64,000 nt of DNA from Sympetrum striolatum (lineage: Eukaryota; Arthropoda; Insecta; Odonata; Libellulidae), in contig OX388344.1 of assembly GCA_947579665.1 (NCBI GenBank), positions 14,316,346 through 14,380,345 on the forward strand, read 5' to 3'. Positions 1 to 13,300 of this stretch are shown here, in pieces. A program made the position numbers and the translations under genes. Each line of letters starts with the position of its first letter. Position 1 is the first letter of the stretch. The notes under the pieces were generated by a model. The model was not told where the DNA came from. It ran no database searches and saw only the letters and a program-made list of their open reading frames with translations.

Positions 1-857
1 AAGGTAAATATAATTAACTTTCATTATTATCTTTCGGCAGCATTTGGATGAACTTCCGAAGCCATGACGATTCGATATAAGGAGCAGGGTGGTGCTGAAG
101 AGATGGTGCTTGGTCGAGGGATGCGAACTCAAATTAACTAAGTACAAATGGATAAGAATGCTATTGCTGTACCTATTTTGTGATTCGTCATTGTTATCAA
201 AGGTAAATATAATTAACTTTCATTATTATCTTTCGGCAGCATTTGGATGAACTTCCGAAGCCATGACGATTCGATATAAGGAGCAGGGTGGTGCTGGTAG
301 ATGGTGCTTGGTCGAGGGATGCGAACTCAAATTAACTAAGTACAAATGGATAAGAATGCTATTGCTGTACCTATTTTGTGATTCGTCATTGTTATCAAAG
401 GTAAATATAATTAACTTTCATTATTATCTTTCGGCAGCATTTGGATGAACTTCCGAAGCCATGACGATTCGATATAAGGAGCAGGGTGGTGCTGAAGAGA
501 TGGTGCTTGGTCGAGGGATGCGAACTCAAATTAACTAAGTACAAATGGATAAGAATGCTATTGCTGTACCTATTTTGTGATTCGTCATTGTTATCAAAGG
601 TAAATATAATTAACTTTCATTATTATCTTTCGGCAGCATTTGGATGAACTTCCGAAGCCATTACGATTCGATATAAGGAGCAGGGTGGTGCTGGTAGAAT
701 GTGCTTGGTCGAGGGATGCGAACTCAAATTAACTAAGTACAAATGGATAAGAATGCTATTTCTGTACCTATTTTGTGATTCGTCATTGTTATCAAAGGTA
801 AATATAATTAACTTTCATTATTATCTTTCGGCAGCATTTGGATGAACTTCCGAAGCC

Positions 858-2430
858 ATGACGATTCGATATAAGGAGCAGGGTGGTGCTGGTAGATGGT
901 GCTTGGTCGAGGGATGCGAACTCAAATTAACTAAGTACAAATGGATAAGAATGCTATTACTGTACCTATTTTGTGATTCGTCATTGTTATCAAAGGTAAA
1001 TATAATTAACTTTCATTATTATCTTTCGGCAGCATTTGGATGAACTTCCGAAGCCATTGCGATTCGATATAAGGAGCAGGGTGGTGCTGGTAGATGGTGC
1101 TTGGTCGAGGGATGCGAACTCAAATTAACTAAGTACAAATGGATAAGAATGCTATTGCTGTACCTATTTTGTGATTCGTCATTGTTATCAAAGGTAAATA
1201 TAATTAACTTTCATTATTATCTTTCGGCAGCATTTGGATGAACTTCCGAAGCCATGACGATTCGATATAAGGAGCAGGGTGGTGCTGAAAGATGGTGCTT
1301 GGTCGAGGGATGCGAACTCAAATTAACTAAGTACAAATGGATAAGAATGCTATTACTGTACCTATTTTGTGATTCGTCATTGTTATCAAAGGTAAATATA
1401 ATTAACTTTCATTATTATCTTTCGGCAGCATTTGGATGAACTTCCGAAGCCATGACGATTCGATATAAGGAGCAGGGTGGTGCTGGTAGATGGTGCTTGG
1501 TCGAGGGATGCGAACTCAAATTAACTAAGTACAAATGGATAAGAATGCTATTACTGTACCTATTTTGTGATTCGTCATTGTTATCAAAGGTAAATATAAT
1601 TAACTTTCATTATTATCTTTCGGCAGCATTTGGATGAACTTCCGAAGCCATGACGATTCGATATAAGGAGCAGGGTGGTGCTGGTAGATGGTGCTTGGTC
1701 GAGGGATGCGAACTCAAATTAACTAAGTACAAATGGATAAGAATGCTATTACTGTACCTATTTTGTGATTCGTCATTGTTATCAAAGGTAAATATAATTA
1801 ACTTTCATTATTATCTTTCGGCAGCATTTGGATGAACTTCCGAAGCCATTGCGATTCGATATAAGGAGCAGGGTGGTGCTGGTAGATGGTGCTTGGTCGA
1901 GGGATGCGAACTCAAATTAACTAAGTACAAATGGATAAGAATGCTATTACTGTACCTATTTTGTGATTCGTCATTGTTATCAAAGGTAAATATAATTAAC
2001 TTTCATTATTATCTTTCGGCAGCATTTGGATGAACTTCCGAAGCCATGACGATTCGATATAAGGAGCAGGGTGGTGCTGGTAGATGGTGCTTGGTCGAGG
2101 GATGCGAACTCAAATTAACTAAGTACAAATGGATAAGAATGCTATTACTGTACCTATTTTGTGATTCGTCATTGTTATCAAAGGTAAATATAATTAACTT
2201 TCATTATTATCTTTCGGCAGCATTTGGATGAACTTCCGAAGCCATTACGATTCGATATAAGGAGCAGGGTGGTGCTGGTAGATGGTGCTTGGTCGTGGGA
2301 TGCGAACTCAAATTAACTAAGTACAAATGGATAAGAATGCTATTGCTGTACCTATTTTGTGATTCGTCATTGTTATCAAAGGTAAATATAATTAACTTTC
2401 ATTATTATCTTTCGGCAGCATTTGGATGAA
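858..2430 (+). repeat. Segmental duplication inside satellite, copy A (offset 3,962 bp)
   Basis: The order of variant monomers here (gacgattcg, cattgcg, gaaaga, two ggtaga, cattgcg, gacg, cattacg) is repeated at 4,820-6,392, twenty monomers downstream. The correspondence fails on both sides. It indicates a block copy of about eight monomers. Confidence 0.75.
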
Positions 2431-3699
2431 CTTCCGAAGCCATGACGATGCGATATAAGGAGCAGGGTGGTACTGGTAGATGGTGCTTGGTCGTGGGATG
2501 CGAACTCAAATTAACTAAGTACAAATGGATAAGAATGCTATTGCTGTACCTATTTTGTGATTCGTCATTGTTATCAAAGGTAAATATAATTAACTTTCAT
2601 TATTATCTTTCGGCAGCATTTGGATGAACTTCCGAAGCCATTACGATTCGATATAAGGAGCAGGGTGGTACTGGTAGATGGTGCTTGGTCGTGGGATGCG
2701 AACTCAAATTAACTAAGTACAAATGGATAAGAATGCTATTGCTGTACCTTTTTTGTGATTCGTCATTGTTATCAAAGGTAAATATAATTAACTTTCATTA
2801 TTATCTTTCGGCAGCATTTGGATGAACTTCCGAAGCCATTACGATTCGATATAAGGAGCAGGGTGGTGCTGAAAGATGGTGCTTGGTCGAGGGATGCGAA
2901 CTCAAATTAACTAAGTACAAATGGATAAGAATGCTATTGCTGTACCTATTTTGTGATTCGTCATTGTTATCAAAGGTAAATATAATTAACTTTCATTATT
3001 ATCTTTCGGCAGCATTTGGATGAACTTCCGAAGCCATTACGATTCGATATAAGGAGCAGGGTGGTGCTGAAGAGATGGTGCTTGGTCGAGGGATGCGAAC
3101 TCAAATTAACTAAGTACAAATGGATAAGAATGCTATTGCTGTACCTATTTTGTGATTCGTCATTGTTATCAAAGGTAAATATAATTAACTTTCATTATTA
3201 TCTTTCGGCAGCATTTGGATGAACTTCCGAAGCCATTACGATTCGATATAAGGAGCAGGGTGGTGCTGGTAGATGGTGCTTGGTCGAGGGATGCGAACTC
3301 AAATTAACTAAGTACAAATGGATAAGAATGCTATTACTGTACCTATTTTGTGATTCGTCATTGTTATCAAAGGTAAATATAATTAACTTTCATTATTATC
3401 TTTCGGCAGCATTTGGATGAACTTCCGAAGCCATGACGATTCGATATAAGGAGCAGGGTGGTGCTGGTAGATGGTGCTTGGTCGAGGGATGCGAACTCAA
3501 ATTAACTAAGTACAAATGGATAAGAATGCTATTGCTGTACCTATTTTGTGATTCGTCATTGTTATCAAAAGTAAATATAATTAACTTTCATTATTATCTT
3601 TCGGCAGCATTTGGATGAACTTCCGAAGCCATGACAATGCGATATAAGGAGCAGGGTGGTGCTGAAAGATGGTGCTTGGTCGAGGGATGCGAACTCAAA

Positions 3700-4800
3700 T
3701 TAACTAAGTACAAATGGATAAGAATGCTATTGCTGTACTTATTTTTTGATTCGTCATTGTTATCAAAGGTAAATATAATTAACTTTCATTATTATCTTTC
3801 GGCAGCATTTGGATGAACTTCCGAAGCCATGACGATTCGATATAAGGAGCAGGGTGGTGCTGAAAGATGGTGCTTGGTCGAGGGATGCGAACTCAAATTA
3901 ACTAAGTACAAATGGATAAGAATGCTATTGCTGTACCTATTTTTTGATTCGTCATTGTTATCAAAAGTAAATATAATTAACTTTCATTATTATCTTTCGG
4001 CAGCATTTGGATGAACTTCCGAAGCCATGACGATTCGATATAAGGAGCAGGGTGGTGCTGGTAGATGGTGCTTGGTCGAGGGATGCGAACTCAAATTAAC
4101 TAAGTACAAATGGATAAGAATGCTATTGCTGTACCTATTTTGTGATTCGTCATTGTTATCAAAGGTAAATATAATTAACTTTCATTATTATCTTTCGGCA
4201 GCATTTGGATGAACTTCCGAAGCCATGACGATTCGATATAAAGAGCAGGGTGGTGCTGAAAGATGGTGCTTGGTCGAGGGATGCGAACTCAAATTAACTA
4301 AGTACAAATGGATAAGAATGCTATTGCTGTACCTATTTTGTGATTCGTCATTGTTATCAAAAGTAAATATAATTAACTTTCATTATTATCTTTCGGCAGC
4401 ATTTGGATGAACTTCCGAAGCCATGACGATTCGATATAAGGAGCAGGGTGGTGCTGGTAGATGGTGCTTGGTCGAGGGATGCGAACTCAAATTAACTAAG
4501 TACAAATGGATAAGAATGCTATTGCTGTACCTATTTTGTGATTCGTCATTGTTATCAAAGGTAAATATAATTAACTTTCATTATTATCTTTCGGCAGCAT
4601 TTGGATGAACTTCCGAAGCCATGACGATTCGATATAAGGAGCAGGGTGGTGCTGAAGAGATGGTGCTTGGTCGAGGGATGCGAACTCAAATTAACTAAGT
4701 ACAAATGGATAAGAATGCTATTACTGTACCTATTTTGTGATTCGTCATTGTTATCAAAGGTAAATATAATTAACTTTCATTATTATCTTTCGGCAGCATT
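3700..4800 (+). repeat. Segmental duplication inside satellite, copy A (offset 5,546 bp)
   Basis: Monomers with rare variants (tacttattttttgattc, tacctattttttgattc, gatataaagagcagg, then gctgaagaga) occur in the same order at 9,246-10,346, twenty-eight monomers away. Confidence 0.72.
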
Positions 4801-4819
4801 TGGATGAACTTCCGAAGCC

Positions 4820-6392
4820 ATGACGATTCGATATACGGAGCAGGGTGGTGCTGGTAGATGGTGCTTGGTCGAGGGATGCGAACTCAAATTAACTAAGTAC
4901 AAATGGATAAGAATGCTATTACTGTACCTATTTTGTGATTCGTCATTGTTATCAAAGGTAAATATAATTAACTTTCATTATTATCTTTCGGCAGCATTTG
5001 GATGAACTACCGAAGCCATTGCGATTCGATATAAGGAGCAGGGTGGTGCTGGTAGATGGTGCTTGGTCGAGGGATGCGAACTCAAATTAACTAAGTACAA
5101 ATGGATAAGAATGCTATTGCTGTACCTATTTTGTGATTCGTCATTGTTATCAAAGGTAAATATAATTAACTTTCATTATTATCTTTCGGCAGCATTTGGA
5201 TGAACTTCCGAAGCCATGACGATTCGATATAAGGAGCAGGGTGGTGCTGAAAGATGGTGCTTGGTCGAGGGATGCGAACTCAAATTAACTAAGTACAAAT
5301 GGATAAGAATGCTATTACTGTACCTATTTTGTGATTCGTCATTGTTATCAAAGGTAAATATAATTAACTTTCATTATTATCTTTCGGCAGCATTTGGATG
5401 AACTTCCGAAGCCATGACGATTCGATATAAGGAGCAGGGTGGTGCTGGTAGATGGTGCTTGGTCGAGGGATGCGAACTCAAATTAACTAAGTACAAATGG
5501 ATAAGAATGCTATTACTGTACCTATTTTGTGATTCGTCATTGTTATCAAAGGTAAATATAATTAACTTTCATTATTATCTTTCGGCAGCATTTGGATGAA
5601 CTTCCGAAGCCATGACGATTCGATATAAGGAGCAGGGTGGTGCTGGTAGATGGTGCTTGGTCGAGGGATGCGAACTCAAATTAACTAAGTACAAATGGAT
5701 AAGAATGCTATTACTGTACCTATTTTGTGATTCGTCATTGTTATCAAAGGTAAATATAATTAACTTTCATTATTATCTTTCGGCAGCATTTGGATGAACT
5801 TCCGAAGCCATTGCGATTCGATATAAGGAGCAGGGTGGTGCTGGTAGATGGTGCTTGGTCGAGGGATGCGAACTCAAATTAACTAAGTACAAATGGATAA
5901 GAATGCTATTACTGTACCTATTTTGTGATTCGTCATTGTTATCAAAGGTAAATATAATTAACTTTCATTATTATCTTTCGGCAGCATTTGGATGAACTTC
6001 CGAAGCCATGACGATTCGATATAAGGAGCAGGGTGGTGCTGGTAGATGGTGCTTGGTCGAGGGATGCGAACTCAAATTAACTAAGTACAAATGGATAAGA
6101 ATGCTATTACTGTACCTATTTTGTGATTCGTCATTGTTATCAAAGGTAAATATAATTAACTTTCATTATTATCTTTCGGCAGCATTTGGATGAACTTCCG
6201 AAGCCATTACGATTCGATATAAGGAGCAGGGTGGTGCTGGTAGATGGTGCTTGTTCGTGGGATGCGAACTCAAATTAACTAAGTACAAATGGATAAGAAT
6301 GCTATTGCTGTACCTATTTTGTGATTCGTCATTGTTATCAAAGGTAAATATAATTAACTTTCATTATTATCTTTCGGCAGCATTTGGATGAA
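4820..6392 (+). repeat. Segmental duplication inside satellite, copy B (offset 3,962 bp)
   Basis: Second copy of the eight-monomer block at 858-2,430, with the same order of cattgcg, gaaaga and cattacg variants. It has private changes such as atatacgg at about 4,830 and gaactaccg near 5,005. Confidence 0.75.
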
Positions 6393-6601
6393 CTTCCGAA
6401 GCCATTACGATTCGATATAAGGAGCAGGGTGGTGCTGGTAGATGGTAATTGGTCGTGGGATGCGAACTCAAATTAACTAAGTACAAATGGATAAGAATGC
6501 TATTGCTGTACCTATTTTGTGATTCGTCATTGTTATCAAAGGTAAATATAATTAACTTTCATTATTATCTTTCGGCAGCATTTGGATGAACTTCCGAAGC
6601 C

Positions 6602-8778
6602 ATTACGATTCGATATAAGGAGCAGGGTGGTGCTGAAAGATGGTGCTTGGTCGAGGGATGCGAACTCAAATTAACTAAGTACAAATGGATAAGAATGCTA
6701 TTGCTGTACCTATTTTGTGATTCGTCATTGTTATCAAAGGTAAATATAATTAACTTTCATTATTATCTTTCGGCAGCATTTGGATGAACTTCCGAAGCCA
6801 TGACGATTCGATATAAGGAGCAGGGTGGTGCTGGTAGATGGTGCTTGGTCGTGGGATGCGAACTCAAATTAACTAAGTACAAATGGATAAGAATGCTATT
6901 GCTGTACCTATTTTGTGATTCGTCATTGTTATCAAAGGTAAATATAATTAACTTTCATTATTATCTTTCGGCAGCATTTGGATGAACTTCCGAAGCCATT
7001 ACGATTCGATATAAGGAGCAGGGTGGTGCTGAAAGATGGTGCTTGGTCGAGGGATGCGAACTCAAATTAACTAAGTACAAATGGATAAGAATGCAATTAC
7101 TGTACCTATTTTGTGATTCGTCAGTGTTATCAAAGGTAAATATAATTAACTTTCATTATTATCTTTCGGCAGCATTTGGATGAACTTCCGAAGCCATTAC
7201 GATTCGATATAAGGAGCAGGGTGGTGCTGGTAGATGGTGCTTGGTCGAGGGATGCGAACTCAAATTAACTAAGTACAAATGGATAAGAATGCTATTGCTG
7301 TACCTATTTTGTGATTCGTCATTGTTATCAAAGGTAAATATAATTAACTTTCATTATTATCTTTCGGCAGCATTTGGATGAACTTCCGAAGCCATTGCGA
7401 TTCGATATAAGGAGCAGGGTGGTGCTGGTAGATGGTGCTTGGTCGAGGGATGCGAACTCAAATTAACTAAGTACAAATGGATAAGAATGCTATTGCTGTA
7501 CCTATTTTGTGATTCGTCATTGTTATCAAAGGTAAATATAATTAACTTTCATTATTATCTTTCGGCAGCATTTGGATGAACTTCCGAAGCCATGACGATT
7601 CGATATAAGGAGCAGGGTGGTGCTGGTAGATGGTGCTTGGTCGTGGGATGCGAACTCAAATTAACTAAGTACAAATGGATAAGAATGCTATTGCTGTACC
7701 TATTTTGTGATTCGTCATTGTTATCAAAGGTAAATATAATTAACTTTCATTATTATCTTTCGGCAGCATTTGGATGAACTTCCGAAGCCATTACGATTCG
7801 ATATAAGGAGCAGGGTGGTGCTGAAAGATGGTGCTTGGTCGAGGGATGCGAACTCAAATTAACTAAGTACAAATGGATAAGAATGCTATTGCTGTACCTA
7901 TTTTGTGATTCGTCATTGTTATCAAAGGTAAATATAATTAACTTTCATTATTATCTTTCGGCAGCATTTGGATGAACTTCCGAAGCCATTACGATTCGAT
8001 ATAAGGAGCAGGGTGGTGCTGGTAGATGGTGCTTGGTCGTGGGATGCGAACTCAAATTAACTAAGTACAAATGGATAAGAATGCTATTGCTGTACCTATT
8101 TTGTGATTCGTCATTGTTATCAAAGGTAAATATAATTAACTTTCATTATTATCTTTCGGCAGCATTTGGATGAACTTCCGAAGCCATTACGATTCGATAT
8201 AAGGAGCAGGGTGGTGCTGAAAGATGGTGCTTGGTCGAGGGATGCGAACTCAAATTAACTAAGTACAAATGGATAAGAATGCTATTACTGTACCTATTTT
8301 GTGATTCGTCATTGTTATCAAAGGTAAATATAATTAACTTTCATTATTATCTTTCGGCAGCATTTGGATGAACTTCCGAAGCCATTACGATTCGATATAA
8401 GGAGCAGGGTGGTGCTGGTAGATGGTGCTTGGTCGAGGGATGCGAACTCAAATTAACTAAGTACAAATGGATAAGAATGCTATTGCTGTACCTATTTTGT
8501 GATTCGTCATTGTTATCAAAGGTAAATATAATTAACTTTCATTATTATCTTTCGGCAGCATTTGGATGAACTTCCGAAGCCATTGCGATTCGATATAAGG
8601 AGCAGGGTGGTGCTGGTAGATGGTGCTTGGTCGAGGGATGCGAACTCAAATTAACTAAGTACAAATGGATAAGAATGCTATTGCTGTACCTATTTTGTGA
8701 TTCGTCATTGTTATCAAAGGTAAATATAATTAACTTTCATTATTATCTTTCGGCAGCATTTGGATGAACTTCCGAAGC
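6602..8778 (+). repeat. Six-monomer higher-order repeat, about two copies (period 1,188 bp)
   Basis: Monomers at 6,602, 6,800, 6,998, 7,196 and 7,394 have the variant order cattacg+gaaaga, ggtcgtggg, cattacg+gaaaga, cattacg+ggtaga, cattgcg. The same order starts again at 7,790 and runs to 8,582. It is a tandem hexamer-type higher-order repeat. Confidence 0.7.
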
Positions 8779-9245
8779 CATGACGATTCGATATAAGGAG
8801 CAGGGTGGTGCTGGTAGATGGTGCTTGGTCGAGGGATGCGAACTCAAATTAACTAAGTACAAATGGATAAGAATGCAATTACTGTACCTATTTTGTGATT
8901 CGTCATTGTTATCAAAGGTAAATATAATTAACTTTCATTATTATCTTTCGGCAGCATTTGGATGAACTTCCGAAGCCATTGCGATTCGATATAAGGAGCA
9001 GGGTGGTGCTGGTAGATGGTGCTTGGTCGAGGGATGCGAACTCAAATTAACTAAGTACAAATGGATAAGAATGCTATTGCTGTACCTATTTTGTGATTCG
9101 TCATTGTTATCAAAGGTAAATATAATTAACTTTCATTATTATCTTTCGGCAGCATTTGGATGAACTTCCGAAGCCATGACGATTCGATATAAGGAGCAGG
9201 GTGGTGCTGAAGAGATGGTGCTTGGTCGAGGGATGCGAACTCAAA

Positions 9246-10346
9246 TTAACTAAGTACAAATGGATAAGAATGCTATTGCTGTACTTATTTTTTGATTCTT
9301 CATTGTTATCAAAGGTAAATATAATTAACTTTCATTATTATCTTTCGGCAGCATTTGGATGAACTTCCGAAGCCATGACGATTCGATATAAGGAGCAGGG
9401 TGGTGCTGAAAGATGGTGCTTGGTCGAGGGATGCGAACTCAAATTAACTAAGTACAAATGGATAAGAATGCTATTGCTGTACCTATTTTTTGATTCGTCA
9501 TTGTTATCAAAAGTAAATATAATTAACTTTCATTATTATCTTTCGGCAGCATTTGGATGAACTTCCGAAGCCATGACGATTCGATATAAGGAGCAGGGTG
9601 GTGCTGGTAGATGGTGCTTGGTCGAGGGATGCGAACTCAAATTAACTAAGTACAAATGGATAAGAATGCTATTGCTGTACCTATTTTGTGATTCGTCATT
9701 GTTATCAAAGGTAAATATAATTAACTTTCATTATTATCTTTCGGCAGCATTTGGATGAACTTCCGAAGCCATGACGATTCGATATAAAGAGCAGGGTGGT
9801 GCTGAAAGATGGTGCTTGGTCGAGGGATGCGAACTCAAATTAACTAAGTACAAATGGATAAGAATGCTATTGCTGTACCTATTTTGTGATTCGTCATTGT
9901 TATCAAAAGTAAATATAATTAACTTTCATTATTATCTTTCGGCAGCATTTGGATGAACTTCCGAAGCCATGACGATTCGATATAAGGAGCAGGGTGGTGC
10001 TGGTAGATGGTGCTTGGTCGAGGGATGCGAACTCAAATTAACTAAGTACAAATGGATAAGAATGCTATTGCTGTACCTATTTTGTGATTCGTCATTGTTA
10101 TCAAAGGTAAATATAATTAACTTTCATTATTATCTTTCGGCAGCATTTGGATGAACTTCCGAAGCCATGACGATTCGATATAAGGAGCAGGGTGGTGCTG
10201 AAGAGATGGTGCTTGGTCGAGGGATGCGAACTCAAATTAACTAAGTACAAATGGATAAGAATGCTATTACTGTACCTATTTTGTGATTCGTCATTGTTAT
10301 CAAAGGTAAATATAATTAACTTTCATTATTATCTTTCGGCAGCATT
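9246..10346 (+). repeat. Segmental duplication inside satellite, copy B (offset 5,546 bp)
   Basis: Second copy of the block at 3,700-4,800. The rare gatataaagagcagg variant at about 9,780 matches the one at about 4,234. Similarity to the first copy is lost after 10,346, where a gctctagaga variant appears. Confidence 0.72.
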
Positions 10347-13300
10347 TGGGTGAACTTCCGAAGCCATGACGATTCTATATAAGGAGCAGGGTGGTGCTCT
10401 AGAGATGGTGCTTGGTCGAGGGATGCGAACTCAAATTAACTAAGTACAAATGGATAAGAATGCTATTGCTGTACCTATTTTGTGATTCGTCATTGTTATC
10501 AAAAGTAAATATAATTAACTTTCATTATTATCTTTCGGCAGCATTTGGATGAACTTCCGAAGCCATGACGATTCGATATAAGGAGCAGGGTGGTGCTGAA
10601 GAGATGGTGCTTGGTCGAGGGATGCGAACTCAAATTAACTAAGTACAAATGGATAAGAATGCTATTACTGTACCTATTTTGTGATTCGTCATTGTTATCA
10701 AAGGTAAATATAATTAACTTTCATTATTATGTTTCGGCAGCATTTGGATGAACTTCCGAAGCCATGACGATTCGATATAAGGAGCAGGGTGGTGCTGAAG
10801 AGATGGTGCTTGGTCGAGGGATGCGAACTCAAATTAACTAAGTACAAATGGATAAGAATGCTATTACTGTACCTATTTTGTGATTCGTCATTGTTATCAA
10901 AGGTAAATATAATTAACTTTCATTATTATCTTTCGGCAGCATTTGGATGAACTTCCGAAGCCATGACGATTCGATATAAGAAGCAGGGTGGTGCTGAAGA
11001 GATGGTGCTTGGTCGAGGGATGCGAACTCAAATTAACTAAGTACAAATGGATAAGAATGCTATTACTGTACCTATTTTGTGATTCGTCATTGTTATCAAA
11101 GGTAAATATAATTAACTTTCATTATTATCTTTCGGCAGCATTTGGATGAACTTCCGAAGCCATGACGATTCGATATAAGGAGCAGGGTGGCGCTGAAGAG
11201 ATGGTGCTTGGTCGAGGGATGCGAACTCAAATTAACTAAGTACAAATGGATAAGAATGCTATTGCTGTACCTATTTTGTGATTCGTCATTGTTATCAAAG
11301 GTAAATATAATTAACTTTCATTATTATCTTTCGGCAGCATTTGGATGAACTTCCGAAGCCATGACGATTCGATATAAGGAGCAGGGTGGTGCTGAAGAGA
11401 TGGTGCTTGGTCGAGGGATGCGAACTCAAATTAACTAAGTACAAATGGATAAGAATGCTATTACTGTACCTATATTGTGATTCGTCATTGTTATCAAAGG
11501 TAAATATAATTAACTTTCATTATTATCTTTCGGCAGCATTTGGGTGAACTTCCGAAGCCATGACGATTCGATATAAGGAGCAGGGTGGTGCTGAAAGATG
11601 GTGCTTGGTCGAGGGATGCGAACTCAAATTAACTAAGTACAAATGGATAAGAATGCTATTACTGTACCTATTTTGTGATTCGTCATTGTTATCAAAGGTA
11701 AATATAATTAACTTTCATTATTATCTTTCGGCAGCATTTGGATGAACTTCCGAAGCCATGACGATTCGATATAAGGAGCAGGGTGGTGCTAATAGATGGT
11801 GCTTGGTCGAGGGATGCGAACTCAAATTAACTAAGTACAAATGGATAAAAATGCTATTACTGTACCTATTTTGTGATTCGTAATTGTTATCAAAAGTAAA
11901 TATAATTAACTTTCATTATTATCTTTCGGCAGCATTTGGATGAACTTCCGAAGCCATGATGATTCGATATAAGGAGCAGGGTGGTGCTGGTAGATGGTGC
12001 TTGGTCGAGGGATGCGAACTCAAATTAACTAAGTACAAATGGATAAGAATGCTATTACTGTACCTATTTTGTGATTCGTAATTGTTATCAAAAGTAAATA
12101 TAATTAACTTTCATTATTATCTTTCGGCAGCATTTGGATGAACTTCCGAAGCCATGTCGATTCGATATAAGGAGCAGGGTGGTGCTGGTAGAAGGTGCTT
12201 GGTCGAGGGATGCGAACTCAAATTAACTAAGTACAAATGGATAAGAATGCTATTACTGTACCTATTTTGTGATTCGTCATTGTTATCAAAGGTAAATATA
12301 ATTAACTTTCATTATTATCTTTCGGCAGCATTTGGATGAACTTCCGAAGCCATGACGATTCGATATAAGGAGCAGGGTGGTGCTGGTAGATGGTGCTTGG
12401 TCGAGGGATGCGAACTCAAATTAACTAAGTACAAATGGATAAGTATGCTATTACTGTACCTATTTTGTGATTCGTAATTGTTATCAAAAGTAAATATAAT
12501 TAACTTTCATTATTATCTTTCGGCAGCATTTGGATGAACTTCCGAAGCCATGATGATTCGATATAAGGAGCAGGGTGGTGCTGGTAGATGGTGCTTGGTC
12601 GAGGGATGCGAACTCAAATTAACTAAGTACAAATGGATAAGAATGCTATTACTGTACCTATTTTGTGATTCGTCATTGTTATCAAAGGTAAATATAATTA
12701 ACTTTCATTATTATCTTTCGGCAGCATTTGGATGAACTTCCGAAGCCATGACGATTCGATATAAGGAGCAGGGTGGTGCTGAAAGATGGTGCTTGGTCGA
12801 GTGATGCGAACTCAAATTAACTAAGTACAAATGGATAAGAATGCTATTACTGTACCTATTTTGTGATTCGTCATTGTTATCAAAAGTAAATATAATTAAC
12901 TTTCATTATTATCTTTCGGCAGCATTTGGATGAACTTCCGAAGCCATGACGATTCGATATAAGGAGCAGGGTGGTGCTGAAAGATGGTGCTTGGTCGAGG
13001 GATGCGAACTCAAATTAACTAAGTACAAATGGATAAGAATGCTATTACTGTACCTATTTTGTGATTCATCATTGTTATCAAAGGTAAATATAATTAACTT
13101 TCATTATTATCTTTCGGCAGCATTTGGATGAACTTCCGAAGCCATGACGATTCGATATAAGGAGCAGGGTGGTGCTGAAAGATGGTGCTTGGTCGAGGGA
13201 TGCGAACTCAAATTAACTAAGTACAAATGGATAAGAATGCTATTACTGTACCTATTTTGTGATTCGTCATTGTTATCAAAGGTAAATATAATTAACTTTC